Positions 1 through 7,437 of a stretch of 64,000 bases of DNA are shown here, piece after piece. The stretch spans positions 116,510-180,509 of the forward strand of contig NZ_JAOQJF010000002.1 in NCBI RefSeq assembly GCF_025567195.1, written 5' to 3'. A program made the translations under genes and the position numbers. This DNA comes from Alitiscatomonas aceti. Lineage in GTDB: Bacteria; Bacillota; Clostridia; Lachnospirales; Lachnospiraceae. A model generated the notes under the pieces. The model was given only the letters and a program-made list of their open reading frames with translations, was not told where the DNA came from and made no database searches. Within the stretch, counting starts at the first letter, position 1. Each line of letters opens with the position of its first letter.

Positions 1-1
1 G

Positions 2-598
2 GAAACGGGGATGGAGGCGGCCATTTTAAGAAAATACGGAGAAGGCTGCTTCGTGTTCGGCGTCTGCGGCGGCTTCCAGATGCTGGGGATGCGGCTTTCG
101 GATCCCTTCGGCATCGAGGAGGGCGGAACGCTCCGGGGGCTTGGGCTCCTTCCAGTGGAAACGGTGTTTTCCAGGGAGAAGACCAGGACCCGGGTGACGG
201 GGAACGCCTGGGTGTTTGAGGAGTGGGGAGGAGCCAAAGCCTCTGGCTTCACGGGATATGAGATCCATATGGGAGAGACAAAAAGGGCCGGAGGAAGGCC
301 GTGTACTGGCATCCGGAAAGAATCGGACCCGGCCGGAGCTGCCATAAAGGAGGACGGCTGCATCCAGGGCCGCGCGGCCGGAACCTACGTCCATGGCTTT
401 TTTGATTCCCAGGAGATCCAGAGGGCCGTGTGGGAGCTACTGGCTGGAAAATATGGCATTTCCATGGATCAGCTCCCGGAAGCCGGAGAGTTTTCCATGG
501 CTGCCCATAAGGAAGAGCAGTATAAAAAGCTGGCGGGGATCCTAAGGGAAAATCTGGATATGGACCGGATCTACGGGATCCTGGACCGCAGGCTGTGA
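2..598 (+). CDS. cobQ: Cobyric acid synthase, C-terminal part (5' end outside window)
   Basis: This is the C-terminal glutamine amidotransferase half of cobyric acid synthase, which amidates four side chains of adenosylcobyrinic acid a,c-diamide during cobalamin synthesis. The frame is open through the left edge, so the start lies outside the window. The visible part holds the class I amidotransferase nucleophile in FGVCGGFQMLG and the partner histidine in GTYVHGFFD. The N-terminal dethiobiotin-synthetase-like ATPase half is not in view. It is followed after 22 bases by cbiC, in line with one cobalamin operon. The family call is secure; the only gap is the missing 5' part. Confidence 0.93.
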   Translation, partial: ETGMEAAILRKYGEGCFVFGVCGGFQMLGMRLSDPFGIEEGGTLRGLGLLPVETVFSREKTRTRVTGNAWVFEEWGGAKASGFTGYEIHMGETKRAGGRPCTGIRKESDPAGAAIKEDGCIQGRAAGTYVHGFFDSQEIQRAVWELLAGKYGISMDQLPEAGEFSMAAHKEEQYKKLAGILRENLDMDRIYGILDRRL

Positions 599-620
599 GT
601 GAGAAAAAAGGAGAAAGCTT

Positions 621-1292
621 ATGGAATGGACAGAAACGCTCTGCAGGGAGACCGGGATCCGGTTCCTTACGACCCGGCCGTCGGAGATCGAGGCGGCCAG
701 CTTTGCCATCATAAAAGAAGAGCTGGGGGAGGAGTTTTTAAAAACCTGCCCCAAAGACCAGCTTCCGGTGCTCTGCCGGGTGATCCACACCACGGCGGAT
801 TTTTCCTATAAGGAAAGCCTGTATTTTTCAGAGGACGCCGTATCAAAGGGCCGGGAGGCCCTGGCCTCCGGCATCCCCATCATCACCGACACCACCATGG
901 CCGCCTCTGGGATCAATAAAACGGCTGCCGCTGACCACGGCGTCCAGGTCCGCTGTTTCATCGGGGACGAGGACGTGAAGGAGGCCGCCAGGGAGTCCGG
1001 GATCACCCGGTCGGCGGTCAGCGTGGACAAGGCCGCCAGGCTGTACCCGGACTGCATCTACGCCGTAGGGAACGCCCCCACGGCCCTGATGCGGCTGTAT
1101 GAAAAGATCCGCACCGGAGAGATCCGCCCTCGTCTGGTGGTGGGGGTGCCGGTGGGCTTTGTAAACGTGGTGGAGGCCAAGGAGCTGATCCTCTCCGCAG
1201 GAGTGCCCTGTATCGTGGCAAGAGGAAGAAAGGGCGGCAGCAACGTGGCTGCCGCCATCTGCAACGCCCTTCTATACGACCGGAAGGTCTGA
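621..1292 (+). CDS. cbiC: Precorrin-8X / cobalt-precorrin-8 methylmutase
   Basis: CbiC/CobH moves the C-11 methyl group to C-12 of the corrin ring to give (hydrogeno- or cobyrinic) acid, the substrate of CobB/CbiA. The 223-residue protein has the normal family length. The catalytic histidine is His56 in VIHTTADF, and the family motifs ITDTTMAASGI and VVGVPVGFVNVVEAK are intact. The start has an AAAGGAGAAAGC ribosome site just upstream. It lies directly after cobQ, and nothing from this pathway follows, so it is probably the last cobalamin gene of its operon. Anaerobic Firmicutes normally run the early-cobalt-insertion pathway, hence the cbiC name (inference). Confidence 0.95.
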   Translation: MEWTETLCRETGIRFLTTRPSEIEAASFAIIKEELGEEFLKTCPKDQLPVLCRVIHTTADFSYKESLYFSEDAVSKGREALASGIPIITDTTMAASGINKTAAADHGVQVRCFIGDEDVKEAARESGITRSAVSVDKAARLYPDCIYAVGNAPTALMRLYEKIRTGEIRPRLVVGVPVGFVNVVEAKELILSAGVPCIVARGRKGGSNVAAAICNALLYDRKV

Positions 1293-1341
1293 GACAAAAG
1301 AGCCGGGACAGAAAAAGTTCATAAAGTTTTCACAAAAAATA

Positions 1342-1368
1342 TTAGCACTCAATATTGACGAGTGCTAA
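1342..1368. promoter_or_regulatory. CIRCE operator (HrcA binding site)
   Basis: The inverted repeat TTAGCACTC-N9-GAGTGCTAA matches the CIRCE consensus exactly. CIRCE is the operator of the heat-shock repressor HrcA. It sits about 80 bases before the Hsp20 start and overlaps the -35 box of the promoter I call at 1355-1383. Confidence 0.96.
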
Positions 1369-1383
1369 TAGAAGCGGTATAAC
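1355..1383 (+). promoter_or_regulatory. Promoter of the Hsp20 gene, -35 inside CIRCE
   Basis: TTGACG (1355-1360), a 17-base spacer and TATAAC (1378-1383) form a good vegetative promoter. The -35 box lies inside the CIRCE spacer and right arm, so HrcA binding would block RNA polymerase directly. Confidence 0.8.
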
Positions 1384-1450
1384 AGAACCAGTTCCAAAGG
1401 GAACCAGGGATCCAGATATAAATACCATTTAAGATAAGGAGCGATGATCT

Positions 1451-1882
1451 ATGTTAATGCCCAGCATTTTTGGAGAAAACTTATTTGATGACTTTTTCAC
1501 CCTTGAACGGCCCCAGAAGCAGTACGAAAAGGAAGTGTCCTGCGATCTGATGAAAACGGATATCCGGGAGTACGAGGGCGGCTTTGAGCTGGATATCAAC
1601 CTGCCGGGATGCAAAAAGGAGGATATCCAGGCAGAATTAAAGGACGGCACCCTGACCATCACCGCCGTATCCAATAAAAATACGGAAGAGGCGGCAGGCA
1701 GATATATCCGCAGGGAACGGTTTGCCGGCTCTTGCAGCAGAAAGTTTTATGTGGGCGAGGAGATCACAAGAGAGGATATCCGGGCCAGGTTTGAGAACGG
1801 CGTCTTAAAGCTTCTGGTTCCCAAAAAGGAAGCAAAGAAGCCGGAGGAAGAGGAACGGAAATTCATCAGCATCGAGGGCTGA
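1451..1882 (+). CDS. Hsp20/alpha-crystallin small heat-shock protein
   Basis: This 143-residue small heat-shock protein is an ATP-independent holdase that binds unfolding proteins in the cytoplasm. The alpha-crystallin domain runs from about residue 30 to 130, with the signature end FENGVLKLLVPK. The C-terminal tail carries a short ISI-type motif (FISIEG), which in this family docks neighbouring dimers. The ribosome site AAGGAGCGATGATCT precedes the ATG. The gene is alone behind a CIRCE-controlled promoter, so it is very likely under HrcA control. In Bacillus small Hsps are often under other systems, so the perfect CIRCE is informative. Confidence 0.94.
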   Translation: MLMPSIFGENLFDDFFTLERPQKQYEKEVSCDLMKTDIREYEGGFELDINLPGCKKEDIQAELKDGTLTITAVSNKNTEEAAGRYIRRERFAGSCSRKFYVGEEITREDIRARFENGVLKLLVPKKEAKKPEEEERKFISIEG

Positions 1883-1934
1883 TGAAAACAAACGGGAAAG
1901 AGGCAAAGAAGCCGTTAAGACTGGCGGCGTTCCA

Positions 1935-1963
1935 TTGACTTCTTTCCCGGGTTATGATATTTT
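1935..1963 (+). promoter_or_regulatory. Candidate promoter for the leader ORF and CNNM gene
   Basis: TTGACT (1935-1940), 17 bases, then TATTTT (1958-1963). It leaves a leader of roughly 160 bases before the membrane protein gene. No M-box or other known riboswitch pattern was recognised in that leader. Confidence 0.45.
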
Positions 1964-2038
1964 TGAAAGAGATCTGCGTCTTTTTTACACAGATTTTACA
2001 GACATTTTAGATTTTATAAAAAAGGAGTGATCGGCTGC

Positions 2039-2107
2039 ATGGACGGCGGTTCAAACGGAGACGGACACAGGAAAAACAGAATAGGCTCCATGCGTTTTAT
2101 GGAATAA
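2039..2107 (+). CDS. Possible 22-residue leader peptide
   Basis: A short frame starts with ATG at 2039, nine bases after a strong AAAGGAGTGA ribosome site, and ends at a TAA at 2105-2107. The peptide is hydrophilic and rich in Gly, Asn and Arg, with no known motif. It ends 24 bases before the best-supplied start of the CNNM gene, so it could act as a translated leader. The ribosome site is better than that of the large gene behind it, which is the main reason to list it. It may equally be chance. Confidence 0.3.
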   Translation: MDGGSNGDGHRKNRIGSMRFME

Positions 2108-2131
2108 AGAGGTATAGTCTGGGAGATGAAC

Positions 2132-3604
2132 ATGCTTGCAGGCTGTACCTTTTTGCGTTTAAGCAGGCCATGTTCCCATTCCGCGGCGGCGGATGTGACA
2201 GCGGGAAAAATTTACGTCCCCATGAAAGGAGAAAAATTACATAAAACCATGATCGGAGCAATCCTATTACAGATTCTTTTAATTTTTGGAAACGCAGTGT
2301 TTGCCAGTGCGGAGATCGCTGTGATCTCCATGAACGACGCGAAATTAAAGCGCATGACCCACGACGGAGATAAGCGGGCAAAGAAGCTCACGGCCCTGAC
2401 GGAGCAGCCGGCCCGGTTCCTGGCCACGATCCAGGTGGCCATCACCCTGGCGGGACTCATGGGCGGCGCCTTTGCGGCAGAAAACTTTGCCGGGCCCCTG
2501 GTGGGCCTTCTCATGAGCCTTGGCGTTCCGGTGCCGGAAAACGTCCTTCATTCGGTATCCGTGGTACTCATCACCCTGGCGCTGACCTATTTCAGCCTTG
2601 TGTTCGGTGAACTGGTACCCAAGCGGATCGCCATGAAAAAGCCGGATTCCATGGCCCTGGGCATGTCCGGCATGCTGTTCGGCGTCTGGAAGCTCTGCAA
2701 GCCGGTGGTGTGGCTCTTAACCTTTTCCACCAACCAGATCTTAAGGCTCCTGGGCGTCGATCCGGAGGAAGAGGACGAGGTGGTGACCGAGGAGGAGATC
2801 CGCATGATGTTAGCCGAGGGCCGGGAGCAGGGGACCATCCGGCCGGAGGAAAGCCAGATGATCCAGAACGTGTTCGAGTTTGACGATACTCCGGCAGAGC
2901 AGGCCGGGACCCACAGAAAGGACGTGGTGTTCCTCCATATGGAGGACGAGGATGCGGTCTGGGACCAGACCATCCTGGAATCCCGGTTTACATACTTCCC
3001 TGTATGCCGGGAGAACCGGGACAACGTCATCGGGATCCTGGACACCAGGGATTATTTCCGTCTGAAGGACCGCTCCAGAGAGTCCTTAATGGAGCACGCC
3101 GTGGACCGGCCGTTTCTGGTGCCGGAGACCATGCGGGCCCATTCCCTGCTCTCTGCCATGAAAAAGGAGCGGAAGTATTTCGCCGTGCTTCTGGACGAAT
3201 ACGGCAGCGTCACCGGCATCGTGACCCTTCACGACCTGGTGGAGGAGCTGGTGGGCGACCTGGAAACAGAGGACGAAGAGGAACGGCCTGAGGAGATCCG
3301 GCAGATCTCAGAAAACTGCTGGCGGATCCAGGGCTCGGCTCCCCTGGACGAGGTAGAGGACGCCCTTAAGCTCGTCCTTCCCCGGGAGGATTACGATACC
3401 TTCAACGGGTATGTCTGGGGGCTGATTGACCGGATCCCGGCCGACGGTGAACATTTTGAGGTCCAGGTCCCCGGATTGAAAATACAGATAAAAAATGTAA
3501 AAAACCATATGGTGGACTGGGCCGTGGCGGAAAAGCTCCCTGCGGAGCCCGGGACGCCGGGGGACGGCCCTGCCGTTTCCCAGGATAAAACAGGAAAGGA
3601 ATAA
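2132..3604 (+). CDS. CNNM/CorC (HlyC) family membrane protein
   Basis: This is a DUF21 - tandem CBS - CorC_HlyC protein. Relatives are linked to Mg2+/Co2+ export or resistance in the cytoplasmic membrane; the exact ion here is not known. The DUF21 membrane domain begins near MIGAILLQILL and has the family motif FASAEIAVISMN. The CBS pair follows (motif RFTYFPVC) and the C-terminal CorC_HlyC domain covers about the last 90 residues. The start is uncertain. ATG 2132 has GGGAG six bases upstream. ATG 2222 and ATG 2249 fit the family N-terminus better but lack a well-spaced ribosome site. The phosphate transporter follows after five bases. Confidence 0.9.
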   Translation: MLAGCTFLRLSRPCSHSAAADVTAGKIYVPMKGEKLHKTMIGAILLQILLIFGNAVFASAEIAVISMNDAKLKRMTHDGDKRAKKLTALTEQPARFLATIQVAITLAGLMGGAFAAENFAGPLVGLLMSLGVPVPENVLHSVSVVLITLALTYFSLVFGELVPKRIAMKKPDSMALGMSGMLFGVWKLCKPVVWLLTFSTNQILRLLGVDPEEEDEVVTEEEIRMMLAEGREQGTIRPEESQMIQNVFEFDDTPAEQAGTHRKDVVFLHMEDEDAVWDQTILESRFTYFPVCRENRDNVIGILDTRDYFRLKDRSRESLMEHAVDRPFLVPETMRAHSLLSAMKKERKYFAVLLDEYGSVTGIVTLHDLVEELVGDLETEDEEERPEEIRQISENCWRIQGSAPLDEVEDALKLVLPREDYDTFNGYVWGLIDRIPADGEHFEVQVPGLKIQIKNVKNHMVDWAVAEKLPAEPGTPGDGPAVSQDKTGKE

Positions 3605-3609
3605 ACGGT

Positions 3610-4662
3610 ATGGATCTGTCATTTACTGGTTTTCTGGGAGAGCTTCTGGAAAACCCGGCGCTTCTTGTAACGACCCTGTTCACCCTGGGGGTGATCTTCG
3701 TAAACGGGTGGACCGATGCGCCCAACGCCATCGCCACCTGCGTGACCACCCGGTGCCTAAGCGCCAGAAACGCCATCATCATGAGCGCCTTCTTTAATTT
3801 CCTGGGCGTGTTCATCATGACCCAGATCAACAGCTCCGTGGCCTCCACCATCAGCAATATGGTGGACTTCGGAGACAGCACCCAGAATGCGCTGGTCGCC
3901 CTCTGCGCGGCCCTGCTCTCCATTGTCGTATACAGCGTGGGGGCGTCCATTTTCGGGATCCCCACCAGCGAGAGCCACAGCCTCATCGCCGGTCTTTCGG
4001 GAGCGGCCATCGCCATCCAGCACGGCACCGGAGGCATCAACGGGGCCGAGTGGGTCAAGGTCCTTTACGGCCTTGTGCTGAGCCTGGTGCTGGGCTTTGG
4101 CACCGGCTGGGTGGTATGTAAGATCATCTCCTTCATCTGCCGGGACATGGACCGGCGCAGGACCAACCGGTTCTTCGGCTTTGCCCAGATCGCCGGAGCC
4201 GCGGCCATGAGCTTCATGCATGGGGCCCAGGACGGCCAGAAATTCATCGGCGTCCTGTTTTTAGGGGCCGCCTTTGCCCATGGCCAGAATTCCGTAAGCG
4301 GCATGGAGATCCCGGTGTGGCTCATGCTCCTATGCAGCGTGGTCATGGCCCTGGGAACCAGCGTGGGCGGAGAAAAGATCATTAAATCCGTGGGCATGGA
4401 CATGGTAAAGCTGGAGCGGTACCAGGGCTTTGCCGCCGACGTATCCGGCGCTCTCTGCCTTCTTTATTCCAGCCTGTTCGGGATCCCGGTGTCCACCACC
4501 CACACAAAGACCAGCGCCATCATGGGCGTGGGAGCGGTGAAGCGGATCTCGGCCATCAACTTTGGCGTCGTAAAGGATATGGTGCTCACCTGGATCTTCA
4601 CCTTCCCAGGCTGCGGCCTCATCAGCTTTATTATGGCAAAAATATTCATGTACATCTTTTAA
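3610..4662 (+). CDS. pit: PiT family inorganic phosphate transporter
   Basis: PiT carriers import phosphate, usually as a metal-phosphate complex, driven by the proton or sodium gradient across the inner membrane. The 350-residue protein is almost all membrane segments. The two PiT signature repeats are visible: NGWTDAPNAIAT at residues 32-43 and STTHTKTSAIMGVG near residue 297, carrying the paired Asp/Asn and Thr residues that bind substrate. It starts five bases after the CNNM gene and is followed 12 bases later by a DUF47 protein, the common PiT partner, so the three genes probably form one operon. Confidence 0.93.
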   Translation: MDLSFTGFLGELLENPALLVTTLFTLGVIFVNGWTDAPNAIATCVTTRCLSARNAIIMSAFFNFLGVFIMTQINSSVASTISNMVDFGDSTQNALVALCAALLSIVVYSVGASIFGIPTSESHSLIAGLSGAAIAIQHGTGGINGAEWVKVLYGLVLSLVLGFGTGWVVCKIISFICRDMDRRRTNRFFGFAQIAGAAAMSFMHGAQDGQKFIGVLFLGAAFAHGQNSVSGMEIPVWLMLLCSVVMALGTSVGGEKIIKSVGMDMVKLERYQGFAADVSGALCLLYSSLFGIPVSTTHTKTSAIMGVGAVKRISAINFGVVKDMVLTWIFTFPGCGLISFIMAKIFMYIF

Positions 4663-4674
4663 AGGAGAAAGCAT

Positions 4675-5298
4675 ATGTCGAAAAAACAGGACGATTTTTA
4701 TTTTCAGAACTTTATTGAATGCGCCGGATATTCCTGTCAGGCCGCCCATCTTTTAAAGGAGATCCTGTCCGATTTTAGGCCGGAGGACACCAAGATGCGG
4801 CTGGACGAGCTTCATAAGATCGAGCATGAGGCCGACATGAAAAAGCATGAACTCAGTGACCGGCTCACCAAAGCCTTTATTACTCCCATCGAGCGGGAGG
4901 ACATCGCGGCCTTAAGCGAGCAGATCGACGATCTCACCGATAAGATCGAGGAGGTGTTCATCCGCATTTATATCAACAATGTAAAGGCCATCCGGCCGGA
5001 GGCCTTAAAGATGCTGGAGCTGGTGATCCAGTGCTGCGAGGAGGTCTGCGGCCTCATGCGGGAGTTCGCCAACTTCCGCCGTTCTAAAGAGTTAAAGGAC
5101 CGGATCATCCAGATCAATTCCCTGGAGGAGGAGGCAGACCGGCTGTATATTGCCAGCATGCACAGCCTTCATTCAGAGGAAAAGGATGTGCTGGCCGTCA
5201 TCGCATGGAGGGAGATTTACAGCTATCTGGAAAAATGCGCCGATGCCTGCGAGCATGCCGCCGACGTGGTGGAGAGCGTGGTCATGAAAAATTCATAA
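4675..5298 (+). CDS. DUF47 family PhoU-like accessory protein
   Basis: DUF47 proteins (YkaA/Pit accessory) are all-helical PhoU relatives that sit next to PiT transporters and are thought to tune phosphate uptake. The 207 residues are rich in charged amphipathic helices. Two repeated acidic patterns, HKIEHEAD and INSLEEEAD, match the metal-binding ExxD motifs of PhoU-like folds. The AAAGGAGAAAGC ribosome site lies just before the ATG, 12 bases after the transporter stop. The gene pair order PiT then DUF47 supports a joint function. No PhoB-type site was seen. Confidence 0.9.
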   Translation: MSKKQDDFYFQNFIECAGYSCQAAHLLKEILSDFRPEDTKMRLDELHKIEHEADMKKHELSDRLTKAFITPIEREDIAALSEQIDDLTDKIEEVFIRIYINNVKAIRPEALKMLELVIQCCEEVCGLMREFANFRRSKELKDRIIQINSLEEEADRLYIASMHSLHSEEKDVLAVIAWREIYSYLEKCADACEHAADVVESVVMKNS

Positions 5299-5352
5299 AG
5301 GTTCCAGAAAGAACAGACAGGATCCTGTATCCGGGAGGAATGAAAAAACCTC

Positions 5353-5381
5353 TTGACATGCAGGATCTTTTCTTGTATAAC
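5353..5381 (+). promoter_or_regulatory. Strong promoter of the GntR-ABC operon
   Basis: TTGACA (5353-5358), exactly 17 bases, then TATAAC (5376-5381) is a near-consensus vegetative promoter. It starts the gntR-ABC operon at 5457. Confidence 0.88.
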
Positions 5382-5401
5382 TGTATTAAGTGAATAATAC
5401 A
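5382..5401. promoter_or_regulatory. Palindromic operator at the transcription start
   Basis: TGTATTA-N6-TAATACA is a perfect 7-base inverted repeat touching the 3' side of the -10 box. Further AATAC steps follow at 5403-5419. The position fits autorepression by the GntR/YtrA-type regulator encoded 56 bases downstream (inference). Confidence 0.7.
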
Positions 5402-5456
5402 ACAATACAATAATACAAAAAGACAGCAGCCAGAAAAGAAGATAAGGAGTGAGGAA

Positions 5457-5828
5457 ATGGAATGGAAGCTGACAGACGACAGGCCCATATGGTCTCAGCT
5501 GTCGGACCTGGTGGCGTCGCAGATCGCTGCCGGGGTGTACGGGCCGGGAGAGCGGCTCCCCTCGGTGCGGGAGCTGGCGGCAGAGGCGGGGGTGAACCCC
5601 AATACCATGCAGAGGGCCATGGCAGACCTGGAGAGCCGGGGGCTGGCTGTGGCCAACAGAACAGCGGGAAGGTGTGTGACAAACGATATGGAGACGATCA
5701 AAGCCCTGCGGACAGGACTTGTAAAGGAGCAGGTGGCATGGTTCCTGGAAAAAATGCGGGATCTGGGATACACCGGAGATGAGATCCGGGCCGTGCTGGA
5801 GGATGCGTTAAAGGAGGGAGAGGCGTAA
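5457..5828 (+). CDS. GntR family (YtrA-type) transcriptional regulator
   Basis: A 123-residue regulator with a winged helix-turn-helix (about residues 10-75, core LPSVRELAAEAGVNPNTMQR) and a short C-terminal helical tail for dimerisation. The lack of a ligand domain places it in the YtrA subgroup, which usually represses its own ABC transporter operon. AAGGAG precedes the start. It overlaps the ATPase start by one base (TAATG), and a palindrome sits right behind its promoter, both in line with autorepression. The inducing signal is not visible from sequence. In other Firmicutes such operons respond to cell-envelope stress or antibiotics. Confidence 0.93.
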   Translation: MEWKLTDDRPIWSQLSDLVASQIAAGVYGPGERLPSVRELAAEAGVNPNTMQRAMADLESRGLAVANRTAGRCVTNDMETIKALRTGLVKEQVAWFLEKMRDLGYTGDEIRAVLEDALKEGEA

Positions 5829-6574
5829 TGGGCGTTTTGCTGGAATGCAGCGGCCTCACAAAGCGTTTTGGAAAACGCGAGGCCTTAAAACAGGTGGATC
5901 TTTCGGTGGAAAGCGGGAAGATCGTTGGTCTTCTGGGCCCCAACGGCTCCGGAAAGACCACTCTTATTAAGCTGGCCAACGGGCTTTTGAGGCCCGACGG
6001 GGGCTCTATACGGATCGACGGGCAGGAGCCGGGAGTGTATACAAAATCCATCGTATCTTATCTGCCGGACCGGATGTACTTTGCTGACTGGATGCGGGTC
6101 TCCGATATGGTCCGCATGTTCCGGGATTTTTACACGGATTTCCGCCTGGAGACGGCGGAGGATATGCTGGAGCGTCTGGAGATCTCCGGCTCAGAGCGGA
6201 TGAAGAGCCTGTCCAAGGGAACCAAGGAAAAGGTCCAGCTGGCCCTGGTCATGAGCCGGAAGGCGAAGCTGTATCTTTTAGACGAGCCCATCGGCGGCGT
6301 GGATCCGGCGGCCAGGGATTTTATCCTGAGGACCATTCTTACCAATTATTCTGAGGATGCGTCGGTGATCCTGTCTACCCATCTGATCGCCGATATCGAG
6401 AAGGTCCTGGACGAGGTGATCTTTTTAAAGGAAGGACAGGTGGTGCGCCAGGATCCGGTGGACCGTATCCGGGAGCAGGAGAAAAAATCCGTGGACGCCC
6501 TGTTCAGAGAGATCTTTGCAGTGCCCATGGGAGCAATGGACTGGGATACCCATGGAAGGGAAGGAGAGAGATAA
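5828..6574 (+). CDS. ABC transporter ATP-binding protein
   Basis: This 248-residue ATPase powers the membrane protein encoded next. Walker A is GPNGSGKTT (37-45), the signature is LSKGTKEK (128-135), Walker B LYLLDEP (148-154) and the switch histidine His185 in STHLIAD. All key residues are present. The signature LSKG rather than LSGG is usual in export-type ABC-2 systems. It overlaps the regulator stop by one base and is followed one base later by the permease. The substrate is unknown; YtrA-type operons often handle peptides or antibiotics. Confidence 0.94.
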   Translation: MGVLLECSGLTKRFGKREALKQVDLSVESGKIVGLLGPNGSGKTTLIKLANGLLRPDGGSIRIDGQEPGVYTKSIVSYLPDRMYFADWMRVSDMVRMFRDFYTDFRLETAEDMLERLEISGSERMKSLSKGTKEKVQLALVMSRKAKLYLLDEPIGGVDPAARDFILRTILTNYSEDASVILSTHLIADIEKVLDEVIFLKEGQVVRQDPVDRIREQEKKSVDALFREIFAVPMGAMDWDTHGREGER

Positions 6575-6575
6575 A

Positions 6576-7409
6576 ATGTTCCGGAAGCTTTTTAAATATG
6601 AATGGACGGCCATGATGCGCAGCCTGTTCCCTGTGTATGGGGCGGTGCTGGCGGTCACGGTCCTCAATGCGCTGATGTTTCATGTGATCGTTCCGGAAGC
6701 CGGACGGACAGAGCTCCTGGATTCTCCGTTCCTGGAGCTGATCCCCTGGTTTACCGGCGCCTTGTACGCCGCCGTGCTGGCGGCCCTGGGAGTGATGACC
6801 GTGCTTCCGGTGATCCAGCGGTTTTATAAGGGGCTTTTAAAGGAGGAGGGATATCTGATGTTCACCCTGCCGGTGGAGTCCTGGAAGATCGTCCTGGCCA
6901 AGGCTCTGGCCGCGGTGCTGTTGATCCATATCTCCCTGATAGTAGGGATTTTTTCCATCGGGATCCTGGCAGGTGAACTGACCTTCCTGAAAGCAGTGCC
7001 CAAATTCCTGGCGGAATGCTTTAAGCTCATCGGGGCCGGCTTTAAAGAGGATGCCGGGATGACGGTCCATGTGATCCTGTTCTTCCTGGAGGTTCTCCTG
7101 GCCATGATCGCAGCCTGGTTTGCCACGGTGTACCATTTTTACCTGGCCATGGCCCTGGGCCAGCTGGCAGGAAACCACAAGGTGGCCTTTTCCGTGCTGG
7201 CCTATGTGGGCATCAGCTCTGTCTTTTCTATTTTAATGACAGCGCTGCTCCAGATGTATCCGCTGTGGGAGCCGGTGCTGGAGAGCCTGGACATGACGGC
7301 GGGGGTCCATGTGACCGGCTGTGCATTCCTGCTCTGGCAGGTATTCCAGATCTTGACTGAGGCCCTGGGAACGGAGTATCTTCTGAAGCATCATCTGAAC
7401 CTGGAGTAG
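6576..7409 (+). CDS. ABC-2 type membrane protein of the GntR operon
   Basis: The 277-residue integral membrane partner of the preceding ATPase, with about six hydrophobic segments (for example LFPVYGAVLAVTVLNALMF). I start it at ATG 6576 (MFRKLFKYEW) because AAGGAGAG lies eight bases upstream and one base separates it from the ATPase stop. A longer frame from 6516 would run into the ATPase gene. The N-terminal FRKLFKYEW pattern is common in permeases of bacitracin/lantibiotic-type exporters. The substrate is unknown. It is the last gene of the operon and converges on glgX. Confidence 0.85.
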   Translation: MFRKLFKYEWTAMMRSLFPVYGAVLAVTVLNALMFHVIVPEAGRTELLDSPFLELIPWFTGALYAAVLAALGVMTVLPVIQRFYKGLLKEEGYLMFTLPVESWKIVLAKALAAVLLIHISLIVGIFSIGILAGELTFLKAVPKFLAECFKLIGAGFKEDAGMTVHVILFFLEVLLAMIAAWFATVYHFYLAMALGQLAGNHKVAFSVLAYVGISSVFSILMTALLQMYPLWEPVLESLDMTAGVHVTGCAFLLWQVFQILTEALGTEYLLKHHLNLE

Positions 7410-7417
7410 GCGGCCAG

Positions 7418-7437
7418 GTCCCGGCTTAAGCCGGGAC
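7418..7437. terminator. Perfect palindrome between convergent genes
   Basis: GTCCCGGC-TTAA-GCCGGGAC is a perfect 20-base palindrome that includes the glgX stop codon. It lies between the convergent ABC permease and glgX. No T-run follows on either strand, so it may be a weak or factor-assisted bidirectional terminator. Confidence 0.5.

Noticed and set aside
1964..2131. Possible Mg2+ (M-box) riboswitch before the CNNM gene
   Set aside because: None of the conserved M-box sequence blocks could be found in the leader.
2126..2221. N-terminal extension of the CNNM protein as a separate domain
   Set aside because: The ~30 residues show no motif or membrane segment; this is a start-site question, not a domain.
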